A DNA stretch of 64,000 nt from Methanomassiliicoccales archaeon LGM-RCC1 (GCA_030168575.1 CP115555.1:124001-188000); one strand, 5' to 3'; positions 1-8,553 are shown, counted from the first letter of the stretch. The notes: a model not told the origin generated them from the letters alone. Translations and numbers: made by a program.

Positions 1-217
1 TGTGGGCGATGATCTCCTCGAACAAGGGCGTGATGCTCTCATACTCCTTACCGTCGTCACCCTCGATCTTACCGGTGTAGAATTCCACACTGTCGATAGC
101 CATCTTGGGTATGTCGGACAGGAGCGTTCTCCTGAGCGCATTCGCCATGGCCGGGGAAGAGTTCCTGAGTACGAACTTTGCCTTCCTGTCGGCCATTTCG
201 ATAATCTCTATGTCCAT
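1..217 (-). CDS. rpoD: DNA-directed RNA polymerase subunit D (N-terminal part)
   Basis: Archaeal RNA polymerase subunit D, the homologue of eukaryotic Rpb3 and of the bacterial alpha N-terminal domain, which nucleates RNAP assembly with subunit L. Only the first 72 codons lie in the window. Translation from the ATG at 217 begins MDIEIIEMADRKAKFVLRNS, followed by AMANALRRTLLSDIPKMAID, the conserved assembly motif of the family. It lies 12 nt after rps11, in the order rps13-rps4-rps11-rpoD usual for archaeal ribosomal operons, so it is almost certainly co-transcribed. A long open frame on the opposite strand here is a shadow. Confidence 0.93.
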   Translation of the reverse strand, partial: MDIEIIEMADRKAKFVLRNSSPAMANALRRTLLSDIPKMAIDSVEFYTGKIEGDDGKEYESITPLFEEIIAH

Positions 218-229
218 GGGATATCCCCC

Positions 230-616
230 TCAGACCCTGCGTCCTCTGCGTCCGCCCTTCTTCTTGGTTCCGTCGTGCGGTATGGGTGTGACATCCTCGA
301 TGCGACCGATCTTGAGTCCGGCCCTTGTGAGAGCACGGATTGCGGCCTGAGCACCGGGTCCAGGCGATACGGACTTGTTTCCTCCGGGAGCACGTACCCT
401 GACGTGGATTCCGACGTACTCCTTCTCCTTAGCGACCTCGGCAATCTTCTCGGCTGCCCTCTGTGCCGCGTAAGGCGAAGACTGGTCCTTCGCCTGCTTT
501 ACGACCATTCCACCGGTGACCTTTGCAACGGTCTCTGCTCCGGTGATGTCTGTCAATGTGATCATGACGTTGTTGTAGCTAGCAAAGATGTTAGCGACTC
601 CCCATTTTGCGGCCAT
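230..616 (-). CDS. rps11: 30S ribosomal protein uS11 (Rps11)
   Basis: Small-subunit protein on the platform, near the 3' end of 16S rRNA and mRNA exit. The product (128 aa) begins [16 protein letters not shown] and ends in the basic tail [13 protein letters not shown] typical of archaeal uS11. Family signature residues such as [11 protein letters not shown] and RVRAPGGN are present. I chose the ATG at 616, which overlaps the rps4 stop (TGATG); a GTG one codon upstream at 619 is also possible. It is the third gene of the rps13-rps4-rps11-rpoD transcript. Confidence 0.97.
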   Translation of the reverse strand: MAAKWGVANIFASYNNVMITLTDITGAETVAKVTGGMVVKQAKDQSSPYAAQRAAEKIAEVAKEKEYVGIHVRVRAPGGNKSVSPGPGAQAAIRALTRAGLKIGRIEDVTPIPHDGTKKKGGRRGRRV

Positions 617-1263
617 CACTGCTCACCATCCTCGATTGTAATTCCTGCCTCTTCCGCGTCTGCCTTTGCTGCTGCGGCGGCTGCGGCCTCTGCTTCTGCC
701 TCCGACTTGGCCCTGATTGCGGCGTTCTCTGCTGCCTGCTCTGCCGAGATCCTCATGGGGTGCATCTCGTCGGTGAAGGGCGAGGAGGGGTTGTACTCGA
801 TTGAGGACTCCTCCTTCCTGGTGACGATGTATCCTGGAACGGTAACCTTGTGTCCGTTCACGAAGATGTGTCCGTGAGTGATCATCTGCCTTGCCTGCTT
901 GATTGTGCTGGACAGTCCCTTCTCGTAGACGATAGTCTGGAGACGGCGTGAGAGAACATCCTCGTCCTTCAGTGTGAGGATGTCGTTCAGGGTAGCGTCA
1001 GTGGTGAGGAATCCGAGCCTTCCGCACTTTGCGAGAAGGGCGTCTGCCTCGATCTTTGCCTGCGCATCGCCTGTTCTGAGACGTGCCTGGAGTGTCCTGG
1101 ACTGGCCCCTCAGGTTCCTGAGGACGGTCTGAGCCTTCCAAACCTCTCTCTTGTTCTTGAGTCCGAAGGCGTTGACGACCTCGACCTCAGCCTTGATCCT
1201 CTCTCCCTGCCAGGGGTGCGAGGGGGTGTCATATGTCTTTCTTGAAAACTTAGGATCTCCCAT
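616..1263 (-). CDS. rps4: 30S ribosomal protein uS4 (Rps4)
   Basis: Primary 16S rRNA-binding protein that starts small-subunit assembly. The product is 215 aa. It starts [20 protein letters not shown], the archaeal uS4/eS9 N-terminus, and carries the S4 RNA-binding domain around residues 105-165 ([28 protein letters not shown]). The C-terminal 35 residues are Ala/Glu rich, a low-complexity tail common in this family. The gene starts 11 nt after rps13 and its stop overlaps the rps11 start, consistent with translational coupling. Confidence 0.97.
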   Translation of the reverse strand: MGDPKFSRKTYDTPSHPWQGERIKAEVEVVNAFGLKNKREVWKAQTVLRNLRGQSRTLQARLRTGDAQAKIEADALLAKCGRLGFLTTDATLNDILTLKDEDVLSRRLQTIVYEKGLSSTIKQARQMITHGHIFVNGHKVTVPGYIVTRKEESSIEYNPSSPFTDEMHPMRISAEQAAENAAIRAKSEAEAEAAAAAAAKADAEEAGITIEDGEQ

Positions 1264-1274
1264 TCAAACCACCT

Positions 1275-1748
1275 TCATTTCTTGGAGACTCCCATGGTGA
1301 GTCCGTGTCTTCCGTTCGAGCGAGTCCTCTGACCCCTTACCTTGTGGTGGGTCTCATGCCTGATTCCGCGGTAGCAGCGGATCATCTTCATCCTGTTGAC
1401 ATCCTCTTTCTGGATGATCTCCAGGTCCTGTCCGAACAGGTGCATGTCGGCTCCGGTCTCGTAGTCCATCTGCCTGTTGATAGCCCATGTGGGGGCGTAC
1501 TCGACGTAGGACTTGACGAGTGCCTCGATCTCTTTCACTTTGTCGTCGGGGAGGGATCCGATCTTGACGGACGGGTCGACCTGTGCCTTCTTGGCAACGA
1601 TCTGTGCGACCCTCTTTCCGACTCCCTTGATGCTCTGAAGGCCGATGACTGTCCTCTTCTGACCGTCGATATCGGAGTTGACGATACGGACGATGTAGTT
1701 GAAGTTCTCATCCTCGGTCTGCTGCGAGTCTTTCTTCGCTTTGGCCAT
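1275..1748 (-). CDS. rps13: 30S ribosomal protein uS13 (Rps13)
   Basis: Head protein of the small subunit that contacts tRNA and the 50S subunit. The 157 aa product has a Lys-rich N-terminal extension (about 18 residues), then the uS13 helix-two-turn-helix region (GLQSIKGVGKRVAQIVAKKA) and the C-terminal basic RNA-binding segment ending VRGQRTRSNGRHGLTMGVSK. First gene of the operon here. The ATG at 1748 is preceded by a GGAGG-like stretch (ggaggaatgaaaa). TATA-like sequences lie upstream in the otherwise empty interval 1749-1931. Confidence 0.97.
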   Translation of the reverse strand: MAKAKKDSQQTEDENFNYIVRIVNSDIDGQKRTVIGLQSIKGVGKRVAQIVAKKAQVDPSVKIGSLPDDKVKEIEALVKSYVEYAPTWAINRQMDYETGADMHLFGQDLEIIQKEDVNRMKMIRCYRGIRHETHHKVRGQRTRSNGRHGLTMGVSKK

Positions 1749-1878
1749 TTTTCATTCCTCCGTAAATGATCCCCAAAGGGATTCAATCAAGCTCTTTTCC
1801 TTCCGGAAAGGGCTCTCAGTTTTCACTCCCATTTAGAGAGTGGGTCCTGAGTTTACGTAAACGGCGGGATGTTCTTCT

Positions 1879-1926
1879 TATTTATAAAACAGTAGGTCGC
1901 GTAAGAGTTATCTTATTATAAAGGGG
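1879..1926 (-). promoter_or_regulatory. Putative promoter region of the rps13-rpoD operon
   Basis: On the minus strand the interval upstream of rps13 holds two archaeal TATA-like boxes, TTTATAATAAG (about 1911-1923) and TTTTATAAATAAG (about 1877-1889). The nearer one would give a leader of roughly 100 nt before the rps13 ATG. Nothing else with coding character is visible in 1749-1931. Confidence 0.45.
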
Positions 1927-1931
1927 TTGGA

Positions 1932-1953
1932 CGAGGGGGGGTCTCCCCCCTCG
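1932..1953 (-). terminator. GC hairpin downstream of the permease gene
   Basis: Perfect 9-bp inverted repeat CGAGGGGGG / CCCCCCTCG with a 4-nt loop, starting 9 nt beyond the stop of the permease gene (minus strand). No long U tract follows. It belongs to a set of similar GC hairpins at gene ends in this window. Confidence 0.6.
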
Positions 1954-1961
1954 AAACAGTT

Positions 1962-3731
1962 TCACTCCTTGTCGTAATTCCTTTCAACATTCATGTAGTT
2001 CTTTATCTTCGAGCCCTTGCCATCGACATTGGCGGTACCGAAAGTGAGCTCGTAGCAGATCGGGCACATGTTGACGTAGATGTCTCCGACGAGTACGATG
2101 GGCAGAGAATCCATCTCATCCATCTTGTCCTGGTGCTCCGCGAAGTCGCGGTGGGAGTCGTTCAGGATGTAGGAGTTGTAGTCCTCCACGGACTTTCCGC
2201 AGATGTAGCAGCTCTCCTCAGCCTTTCCGGCCCTCCACTGGAGGATGACCCAGACAGGGACATAGATCAACAGGATGATGGCACCGATGACAACGGAGAA
2301 CAATCCGTTCTCGATTCCGCCGTTTATGCACCAGAATGCGAGACAGGGGATCAGGACGAACCACTGATAGATGCACAGGAAACAGGCCACATAGTACCAT
2401 CCCTTGGGGGCCTTGAAGGGCCTCTCGAGGTCCTTGAACCTGGGGTTCCTGTACGAAGTGATGTATGCGAGCATCGCAGAACCCAATGCGAAACAGAATC
2501 CGAATGAGGATGCTGCCAGGATCATTCCCACAGAACCGAAGTGGATGATGATGACAAAGATCACACCCATGGTGAACTGGAAGAACATGGCCACGAGAGG
2601 CGCACCGTTCTTATTGGTGTAGGTGAAGATCTTGGGCATGTTACCCTCGTGACCCATGAAGTACAGGGTCCTCGAGGAACCGAGGAATGCGGTCTGGATA
2701 AGCATGATCATCGCTGCGGTGAACAAGACCAGTGCAATGACCAATCCGATGCTTCCGAAGTCGAACTGTGCGATCGGGTACATGGTGGAGATTCCCCAGT
2801 CATCGATCTGACCAGGAGTCATCATTCCGTACACGACGAACGGTACCATGAAGTACAATGCAAGACAGATGAGACCTGCGGAGATGAGCGCCTTCGGTAC
2901 GTCCTTTCCAGGGGTCTTGTACTCTGCTCCATAGGTTGCAGCGGACTCCCAAGCGCATGCACACCACTGAGCATACGCGAACATTCCAAAGACCATCATG
3001 AAGTCGCCGGCACCCCAGCCCCATCCTTCGGGGACAAGGTTCTCGAATATCCTGTCCAGGGAGAATCCGGTAAGGCCGGACGATGCGTCGCCTACGGTAG
3101 CACCGATCAACGGCGTTATGACGACGACGAGCAGCGGGACGATAGCGATCAAAGCGAGGATGAGCCCCATCTTCGCTCCGCCGGACAATCCTTTGGAACC
3201 GACATAGATAATCAGACTGTAAACTGCGATACCGAACAGGATCTGGAATGCGAACATAATGTTGTCATCGAACGGTCCTATTCCGAGACCATACTCCAGA
3301 TATTTGGTGATGTAATCGATCGCAGTACAAGTGAAAATCGGGATAACAGGGGTCCACGTGAACCAATACGACCATGCCGTGAACGCTCCCATGAATTTTC
3401 CAACACCGAATCTCCCTCCATTCGGTTTCGTGAAAATCTTCTGCGCACAACCACCAATACCGGGTGTCTCGAGTGCAGCTGCCAACTCACCGATGGCAAG
3501 ATTTTGAGCGAAACCTTGGATAACGGAGATGGTCCAAATGAAGATACTGAGTCCCCAGGCGGTTCCTGCAATATCGTAAATACCCGGAAGGATCAGGATG
3601 GGCACACCCATTGCGATGATGACTCCCTGCCTCCAGTCGATGGATTTGACCAGACCCGTTTCCTCGGTAAAACCTCCTCCAAAAGAGTGGCTGTTACCTT
3701 CGGCAAGGATCCTTACTCCATGCTTAGCCAT
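1962..3731 (-). CDS. APC-family permease with C-terminal Zn-binding tail, probable methylamine permease
   Basis: Integral membrane transporter, 589 aa, with about 12 hydrophobic segments between residues 35 and 490. The pattern is that of the amino acid-polyamine-organocation superfamily, the superfamily to which methanogen monomethylamine permeases (MtmP) have been assigned. The C-terminal cytoplasmic tail (about 500-589) has two Cys pairs, CYIC at 508-511 and CPIC at 556-559, a likely zinc site that is unusual for a permease. I chose the ATG at 3731: a GTG-initiated frame is open 18 nt further upstream, but it would contain the GGAGG ribosome binding site itself. The substrate is inferred; mtmB and mtmC are not in the window, though a methylamine operon lies 6 kb away. 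Confidence 0.72.
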   Translation of the reverse strand: MAKHGVRILAEGNSHSFGGGFTEETGLVKSIDWRQGVIIAMGVPILILPGIYDIAGTAWGLSIFIWTISVIQGFAQNLAIGELAAALETPGIGGCAQKIFTKPNGGRFGVGKFMGAFTAWSYWFTWTPVIPIFTCTAIDYITKYLEYGLGIGPFDDNIMFAFQILFGIAVYSLIIYVGSKGLSGGAKMGLILALIAIVPLLVVVITPLIGATVGDASSGLTGFSLDRIFENLVPEGWGWGAGDFMMVFGMFAYAQWCACAWESAATYGAEYKTPGKDVPKALISAGLICLALYFMVPFVVYGMMTPGQIDDWGISTMYPIAQFDFGSIGLVIALVLFTAAMIMLIQTAFLGSSRTLYFMGHEGNMPKIFTYTNKNGAPLVAMFFQFTMGVIFVIIIHFGSVGMILAASSFGFCFALGSAMLAYITSYRNPRFKDLERPFKAPKGWYYVACFLCIYQWFVLIPCLAFWCINGGIENGLFSVVIGAIILLIYVPVWVILQWRAGKAEESCYICGKSVEDYNSYILNDSHRDFAEHQDKMDEMDSLPIVLVGDIYVNMCPICYELTFGTANVDGKGSKIKNYMNVERNYDKE

Positions 3732-4029
3732 TGAATTTCCTCCTAACACTGTCAGTTTCCTTTCAGTTGGTTAGAATTTGTATTGATGGTTTAAAAAGAT
3801 AACTCATAATTAGGCATAGTTATTTATATGGTTGTAGGAAAATGGCTTCATTTTCTTTCAATTTCATTTTTACCATATTTAAAAATTATCAATTACTGCA
3901 GAATCGGTTTTTACCATTGTATTTAATGATTTTTGGTCCGTATTAAAAGTGTAAATTGGTATATATAAGTTGGACTATATATCCAATTAGAATTCCGCCC
4001 GCGAGTTCGACCTTTCTAGAAATGAAGGA
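3732..4029 (-). promoter_or_regulatory. AT-rich upstream region of the permease gene
   Basis: About 300 nt without a gene. On the minus strand, TATA-like boxes at about 3821-3832 (CATATAAATAA) and 3793-3803 (CTTTTTAAACC) could drive the permease, leaving a 40-65 nt leader. Near 3955-3990 an imperfect inverted repeat (ATTGG-TATATATA ... TATATATCCAAT) sits just past the stop of the next minus-strand gene and may be its terminator. No other structure was recognised. Confidence 0.4.
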
Positions 4030-4440
4030 TTACAAGTTGCGAACTCTCTTCATCGCAGTCATATACTGCACGATCGAGCCCAACATTATCAGTGCGCCTG
4101 CGAGATATGAGATCCATATGCCCATGTCCTGCGCCATCTTTGCCTCCGCTGGGACCCACATGGTAAAGAACGACGTTGCCAGAAGCACGGCCATGCCTAG
4201 GAATAGGACCAGGAACGGCATGAACCATGGCGTACCCAGAACGATGCTGAAGGCCGATAGGCACATTACTGCAACGCAGAGGATCAGAGCCACCATCGGG
4301 AGATACTTCTGGAAATCCTCATAGGAACTGTCTATGAGATCCATTCCGGTTAAACCCAGAATCCATGGACTCAGGAATGCCCAAATCCCTACTATGCCGC
4401 CGATCAGCGAGATCGCGGGAAGATACGTCTGGTAACTCAT
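4030..4440 (-). CDS. Four-segment membrane protein of unknown function
   Basis: A 136 aa protein with four predicted membrane spans (about residues 8-28, 46-68, 74-96, 108-128), short loops and a small basic tail (MKRVRNL). I do not recognise a family. A minus-strand TATA box, GCTTTATATCG (about 4464-4474), lies about 25-30 nt before the ATG, so the transcript is probably leaderless or nearly so. It follows the 4508-5472 gene pair with a separate promoter. It may be a generic small membrane protein; no enzymatic motif is visible. Confidence 0.7.
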   Translation of the reverse strand: MSYQTYLPAISLIGGIVGIWAFLSPWILGLTGMDLIDSSYEDFQKYLPMVALILCVAVMCLSAFSIVLGTPWFMPFLVLFLGMAVLLATSFFTMWVPAEAKMAQDMGIWISYLAGALIMLGSIVQYMTAMKRVRNL

Positions 4441-4507
4441 GGATGGTCATTCAGGATTGAACGATATAAAGCCTCTGAAATCCTCTTGGACCGTTAGAGT
4501 GCACTGC

Positions 4508-5047
4508 TCAGGATGAGTTCTTGCCTGAGGTCTTCAGGACCCTCTTCTTCCTTCTGGCGAGAATCCTTCCGAGCTTCATGACCAACTCTGTCGATTCCTC
4601 ATCGAGACGACTCCTGGGGATCACGACGACCTCGCTTCCCTTTCCGACCATTGTGAAGACGTACTCGTTCATGTTTATGCCGCTGAACTGATCGTACATC
4701 AGGAGGGTATCCTTCCCTTCCTCATGCTCGATGAGACCGTCCTCATAGAAATCATAGCTGATAGGGAACTTCTTCTTCAGATTGTCAGCTATGCTCCTTG
4801 ATCCGAACTCCAGGTAGACGGCGATTTGAACCAACAGAACGATGTACAGCATTATAGCAATACGATTGATGAAAATCGTGATGAGAGCGATCAGCAGGGT
4901 TATTATGATCACGGTGGCGATCATCTTCTTCTGGTTCCTGTACTGGATCGCACGGCCGATCTTCTTCATCTCCTCCCTGGTGAGGCTGTCGTCGAGAGTG
5001 AATGAGAAGCGCTTCCTTCCGATGTCTACTTCCATGGTATCTCTCAC
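4508..5047 (-). CDS. Membrane protein with YcxB-like C-terminal domain
   Basis: A 179 aa product (175 aa if it starts at the ATG at 5035). An N-terminal soluble segment (IGRKRFSFTLDDSLTREEMKK) is followed by two adjacent membrane spans (about residues 42-60 and 63-80). The C-terminal half (about 95-165) is predicted to be beta-rich and resembles YcxB-like/PH-type domains found on small membrane proteins. The function is unknown. The GTG at 5047 overlaps the TGA of the preceding gene (GTGA), so the two are likely translationally coupled. Family assignment is by general pattern only. Confidence 0.65.
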   Translation of the reverse strand: MRDTMEVDIGRKRFSFTLDDSLTREEMKKIGRAIQYRNQKKMIATVIIITLLIALITIFINRIAIMLYIVLLVQIAVYLEFGSRSIADNLKKKFPISYDFYEDGLIEHEEGKDTLLMYDQFSGINMNEYVFTMVGKGSEVVVIPRSRLDEESTELVMKLGRILARRKKRVLKTSGKNSS

Positions 5048-5472
5048 TGGGATTTTCTGAGTCTCTCAATCTTCTGGAGGGTCTGGGCCCTAAGCTTACT
5101 GAGAGCACGTACCTCTGCCTCAAGCTCTACCTTCTCCCTCGTGTTGCCGTTCTTTGCGGCGTTTGCCGCACCGTTCTCCAACATCCCTACGCGCTGCCAC
5201 ATGTCCTTGAGGCCTTTGTCAAGCACTTCCGGATCGTCACTGTCCAGATGGAAGTGCTCTATAAGCTCTGCCTCATCTACAAAATTATCCAGTTCTTTGA
5301 CGCGATCCGCATAGGGCATCAGGATTTCATCGATCTTCTCTATACAGGCTCTGTTCTCCTTCAGCTCCTCGATGGATTTCGGATTGATTCCATCCTTCTC
5401 GTGTTTCTAAAGGATCAATTTCTCGATGTCTTCATCTGTGAGATTTGAATAATCTTGAGCCTCGCTGGACAT
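5044..5472 (-). CDS. Small coiled-coil protein with in-frame UAG (candidate pyrrolysine protein)
   Basis: Reading from the ATG at 5472 gives MSSEAQDYSNLTDEDIEKLIL, then TAG at 5407-5409 as codon 22, then KHEKDGINPKSIEELKENRA and on without interruption to the TGA at 5044: 142 residues if UAG is decoded. Both sides of the UAG look like the same acidic, helical, charged protein, and the downstream part is a predicted coiled coil (HLDSDD, KLRAQTLQKIERLRKSQ). A minus-strand TATA box TTTTTATATG (5493-5503) sits about 25 nt before the ATG, supporting this start and a leaderless mRNA. In an organism that reads UAG as pyrrolysine, this is a candidate Pyl protein that is not a methyltransferase. The alternative is a shorter protein starting at the ATG at 5319 (91 aa). 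No family recognised. Confidence 0.6.
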
Positions 5473-5492
5473 GAAACGCTCGACGGAGTTAA

Positions 5493-5503
5493 CATATAAA
5501 AAT
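5493..5503. promoter_or_regulatory. TATA-like element between divergent genes
   Basis: The sequence catataaaaat reads as a TATA box on the minus strand for the UAG-containing gene (about 25 nt before its ATG at 5472). On the plus strand it could serve the chelatase operon (ATG at 5561), where ctatattcg and ctttattaac further downstream are alternatives. Confidence 0.45.
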
Positions 5504-5560
5504 CTGGCTATATTCGACATATCCTTTATTAACGGCTATTGAATCTAGCCCGCAGGTAAT

Positions 5561-6589
5561 ATGACAACGGAATCGATTATGTTCCCATTTGTCCGTGTAG
5601 TCGGACAGGATTTGATGAAAAAAGCATTGCTCCTGAACATCATCGACCCTGGAATCGGCGGGGTTTTGATCAAAGGGGAAAAGGGTACGGCGAAGTCCAC
5701 CTCCATCAGATCCTTGTCACAGATTCTCCCTATGAGACCAACCGTTATCGGCTGTCCGTTCCACTGCGACCCCAGATATCCCAAGAGGATGTGCATCCAA
5801 TGTCGCGAAAAACTCTCGAAAGGGGAAGAACTGAAATCCGAGGAAATGCCGATGACCGTTGTGGAACTCCCTCTGAGTGCGACCGAGGACCGTGTGTCCG
5901 GAACGTTGGATTTGGAACATGTCCTCAAAACAGGAGAGAAGAAGTTCGAACCTGGAGTTCTCGCACAGGCAAACGGGAACGTTCTCTATGTGGATGAGGT
6001 CAACCTTCTGGACGACCATATAATCGATCTGCTCCTTGATTCCGCCGCGATGGGTGTCAACTACATCGAGAGGGAGGGCGTATCATTCTCCCATCCTGCC
6101 AAGTTCATTCTCATCGGAAGCATGAACCCCGAAGAGGGAAGCCTCAGGCCCCAGTTATTGGACAGGTTCGGACTCTGTGTCGATATCGAGGGAGAGAAGG
6201 AGGTCCCCACCAGGATGGAGGTCATCAAGCGCAGGATGGAGTTCGACAAGGATCCCGAAGGATACCTGGAATCCTGCAAGGACGAGATAGATGAGCTCCG
6301 CAAGAAAATCGTCACCGCAAGAGAGACTCTCTCTGAAGTGAAGCTCGACGACAAGATAATCCATGATATCGTCATGGTATCGATACACTTCAAGATGGAA
6401 GGGCACAGAGCCGACATCACCATGATGAGGGCTGCCAAAGCCAATGCCGCGCTGGACGGGAGGAAAGAGGTCACCAAACAAGACCTCCGCGAGATCGCTC
6501 CCCTGGTCCTGTCACACCGTCTCAAGAAACGTGCATTCGACAACGTCACCTTCGATGAGAAGGAGTTGGATGTATGTCTGGGAATTTGA
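5561..6589 (+). CDS. Magnesium/cobalt chelatase-type AAA+ ATPase (ChlI/BchI-like)
   Basis: The ATPase subunit of a class I metal chelatase-like complex, 342 aa. Walker A GEKGTAKS is at about residues 39-46, Walker B NVLYVDEVN at about 143-151, and sensor/arginine-finger region SLRPQLLDRFGLCVDIEG follows. The Cys-containing insert (CPFHCDPRYPKRMCIQCREK, about 67-86) is typical of BchI/ChlI proteins. The last four codons and stop overlap the next gene by 16 nt, so the two form an operon. Family members drive metal insertion into tetrapyrroles. In methanogens related I/D proteins are thought to act with CobN-like subunits, but no CobN lies here, so the substrate is open. Start ATG at 5561 preceded by caggtaat. 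Confidence 0.85.
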   Translation: MTTESIMFPFVRVVGQDLMKKALLLNIIDPGIGGVLIKGEKGTAKSTSIRSLSQILPMRPTVIGCPFHCDPRYPKRMCIQCREKLSKGEELKSEEMPMTVVELPLSATEDRVSGTLDLEHVLKTGEKKFEPGVLAQANGNVLYVDEVNLLDDHIIDLLLDSAAMGVNYIEREGVSFSHPAKFILIGSMNPEEGSLRPQLLDRFGLCVDIEGEKEVPTRMEVIKRRMEFDKDPEGYLESCKDEIDELRKKIVTARETLSEVKLDDKIIHDIVMVSIHFKMEGHRADITMMRAAKANAALDGRKEVTKQDLREIAPLVLSHRLKKRAFDNVTFDEKELDVCLGI

Positions 6590-8514
6590 AGACGGCCTAC
6601 TATCCTTTCTCTGCAGTATACGGGATGGATCAGACCAAGAAAGCACTGATGTGCGCGATAGCGAATCCACGCATCAAATCAGTACTAATCAGAGGTCCGT
6701 CCGGTACCGGGAAGACACTGGTAGCACGTTCGCTCGGACAGATTTCCGGAAAATCGATAGTGAACATTCCGCTGAATGTCACCGACGAGCAACTGTTCGG
6801 CTGTCTCGATATAGAACTGGCGGTCAAAGAAGGGAAGCTATCTCTTCAGGAAGGATTGCTCAATAGAGGTGACCACAACATCCTGTACATGGATGACATC
6901 AACCTATTCGAACACAGGATCATCACAGGAGTCATTGATGCTGTCCTGTCAGGTCAGGTGAGGATTGAGAGGGAGAACATGTCCACGTCGTACAAGGTGG
7001 ACACCATCCTGGTCGCCACCATGAACAACAGTGACTCGTACCTCTCCCCTCCGATCCTGGACCATTTCGACATGTGCGTCACCGTGGACTATCCAGAAGA
7101 TTCGGCAGGGAGAGAAGAGATCCTGAGGAGGAGCATCGCCTACGACGATGACCCTGATGTATTCATGGAGAAGTACCGCGAGGCGGATGATGAGGTCCAC
7201 GACAGGATAACCCGTGCCTCGGATATCCTGAAGGATGAGGAGCCTTCAGATGCTCTGATGGAGGCCATAGCCGGCGTGTGCAACAACATGGGCATCGATG
7301 GCCACCGCGGAGACCTCTCTGCGGCAAACGTCGCCATGACTCTGGCTGCGCTGGATGGAAGAACGGAGACAAACGAATCCGACATCATGGAAGCGTCCGT
7401 CCTCTGTCTTAACCACAGAGTGAAAGTCGTCAAAGGAAGAAGGGTTGACAAGAAGCAGAAACTGGCCAGGTCAACCGTCGGATTCAACACGGATTCCAAA
7501 GCTGCAAAGAAGCTGTTCACCAACAGAGAGGACAACGTAGATCTGTCGGGCGACGGCATCACCGATATGTCGGCCAACCAGCCTGTGGAAGAAGGTAACG
7601 GACCTAAGTTCAAAAGGAAAGAAACAGAGGACGTCATCACTAAGATCGGAGAGACGTTCAAGACCATCGATCTTTTCGAACAGGACACTGCGAAGGCAAA
7701 GGGCGAAGCGTCTGCCAATGGGAAGAGATTCCAGCAGAAGACCAAAGAGAGGAACGGCAGATACGTCGGTTCCAGAGTCACCGATGAGAAGAATCCTGAT
7801 CTCGCCTTCGATGCGACCGTGCGCGCTAGCGCCCCCTATCAGATGAAACGCCATAAGGAGAATGACACCGATATGGCCGTCATCATCGAGAAACAGGACA
7901 TGAGGGAGAAGATCAGGGAGACGAGGAGCTCCTCAACCTTCTTGTTCGCAGTGGATACAAGCGGTTCGCTCATTATCCGTAACAGGATGGTCGCGGTCAA
8001 AGGAGCAATCCTTTCCCTGCTCAAAGAACACTATGTCAAGAAGGACCGCGTAGGTTTCATGACCTTCAACGAGAAGGCCATCACAATGCTTCTGCAACCC
8101 TCAAGAGAGGTGGAGGTCATTTACAAGATGCTTGATGATCTGGCCATAGGCAGGAAGACCCCGCTCTCCGGTGCTATACAATACCTCAGCAACTATATGG
8201 CGATGTACACCAAGAAACGTCCCAACGATGATTGCTATGTGGTATTGGTCACAGACGGAAATGCCAACCTTCCGTTGGATCCGGACGATAAGGAAACTGA
8301 TCCCCTCAAGCAGGCCCTCGAGATGGCCGAGAAAGTCAACCTCCCCACGGTAAAATGGATCGTCATCGATACTGAAAAACGCGAGGATGTGGAGCATAAC
8401 GCAGTGAAATTCGCAAATGCCCTTCATGCAAAGTACTACACTCTGGACGATCTCCGCATAGAGACCTATGAGGAAATCAATCTGGTGCGTACCGCTAACG
8501 CGAAAATCATATGA
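6574..8514 (+). CDS. Chelatase D-type protein: AAA+ domain fused to VWA domain
   Basis: A 646 aa partner of the upstream ATPase. The N-terminal AAA+ domain (about 1-300) has an intact Walker A (GPSGTGKT, about 41-48) and Walker B (ILYMDDIN). A charged linker (about 300-440, with repeated Lys/Glu/Asp) follows, then a C-terminal von Willebrand A domain whose MIDAS motif DTSGS is at about 470-474 and whose TDGNA follows near 572. The order AAA-linker-VWA is that of ChlD/BchD/CobT-like proteins, which bridge the ATPase ring and the metal-inserting subunit. Unlike many D subunits, the AAA nucleotide site looks intact. It overlaps the upstream gene and is followed by a strong hairpin. A corrinoid link is plausible next to corrinoid methyltransferases but is inference. 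Confidence 0.83.
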   Translation: MSGNLKTAYYPFSAVYGMDQTKKALMCAIANPRIKSVLIRGPSGTGKTLVARSLGQISGKSIVNIPLNVTDEQLFGCLDIELAVKEGKLSLQEGLLNRGDHNILYMDDINLFEHRIITGVIDAVLSGQVRIERENMSTSYKVDTILVATMNNSDSYLSPPILDHFDMCVTVDYPEDSAGREEILRRSIAYDDDPDVFMEKYREADDEVHDRITRASDILKDEEPSDALMEAIAGVCNNMGIDGHRGDLSAANVAMTLAALDGRTETNESDIMEASVLCLNHRVKVVKGRRVDKKQKLARSTVGFNTDSKAAKKLFTNREDNVDLSGDGITDMSANQPVEEGNGPKFKRKETEDVITKIGETFKTIDLFEQDTAKAKGEASANGKRFQQKTKERNGRYVGSRVTDEKNPDLAFDATVRASAPYQMKRHKENDTDMAVIIEKQDMREKIRETRSSSTFLFAVDTSGSLIIRNRMVAVKGAILSLLKEHYVKKDRVGFMTFNEKAITMLLQPSREVEVIYKMLDDLAIGRKTPLSGAIQYLSNYMAMYTKKRPNDDCYVVLVTDGNANLPLDPDDKETDPLKQALEMAEKVNLPTVKWIVIDTEKREDVEHNAVKFANALHAKYYTLDDLRIETYEEINLVRTANAKII

Positions 8515-8521
8515 ACAGGAT

Positions 8522-8546
8522 CGGGGCGTCCTTCTCGGACGCCCCG
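8522..8546. terminator. Bidirectional GC hairpin between convergent genes
   Basis: Perfect 10-bp stem CGGGGCGTCC / GGACGCCCCG with a 5-nt loop. It lies between the stop of the chelatase operon (plus strand) and the stop of the SMR gene (minus strand), so it can terminate both. Confidence 0.7.
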
Positions 8547-8553
8547 GTTGAAA

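Noticed and set aside
2-877. 291-codon plus-strand frame at the start of the window
   Set aside because: It is antisense to rpoD, rps11 and rps4, whose proteins are unmistakable; low-complexity Ala stretches betray a shadow.
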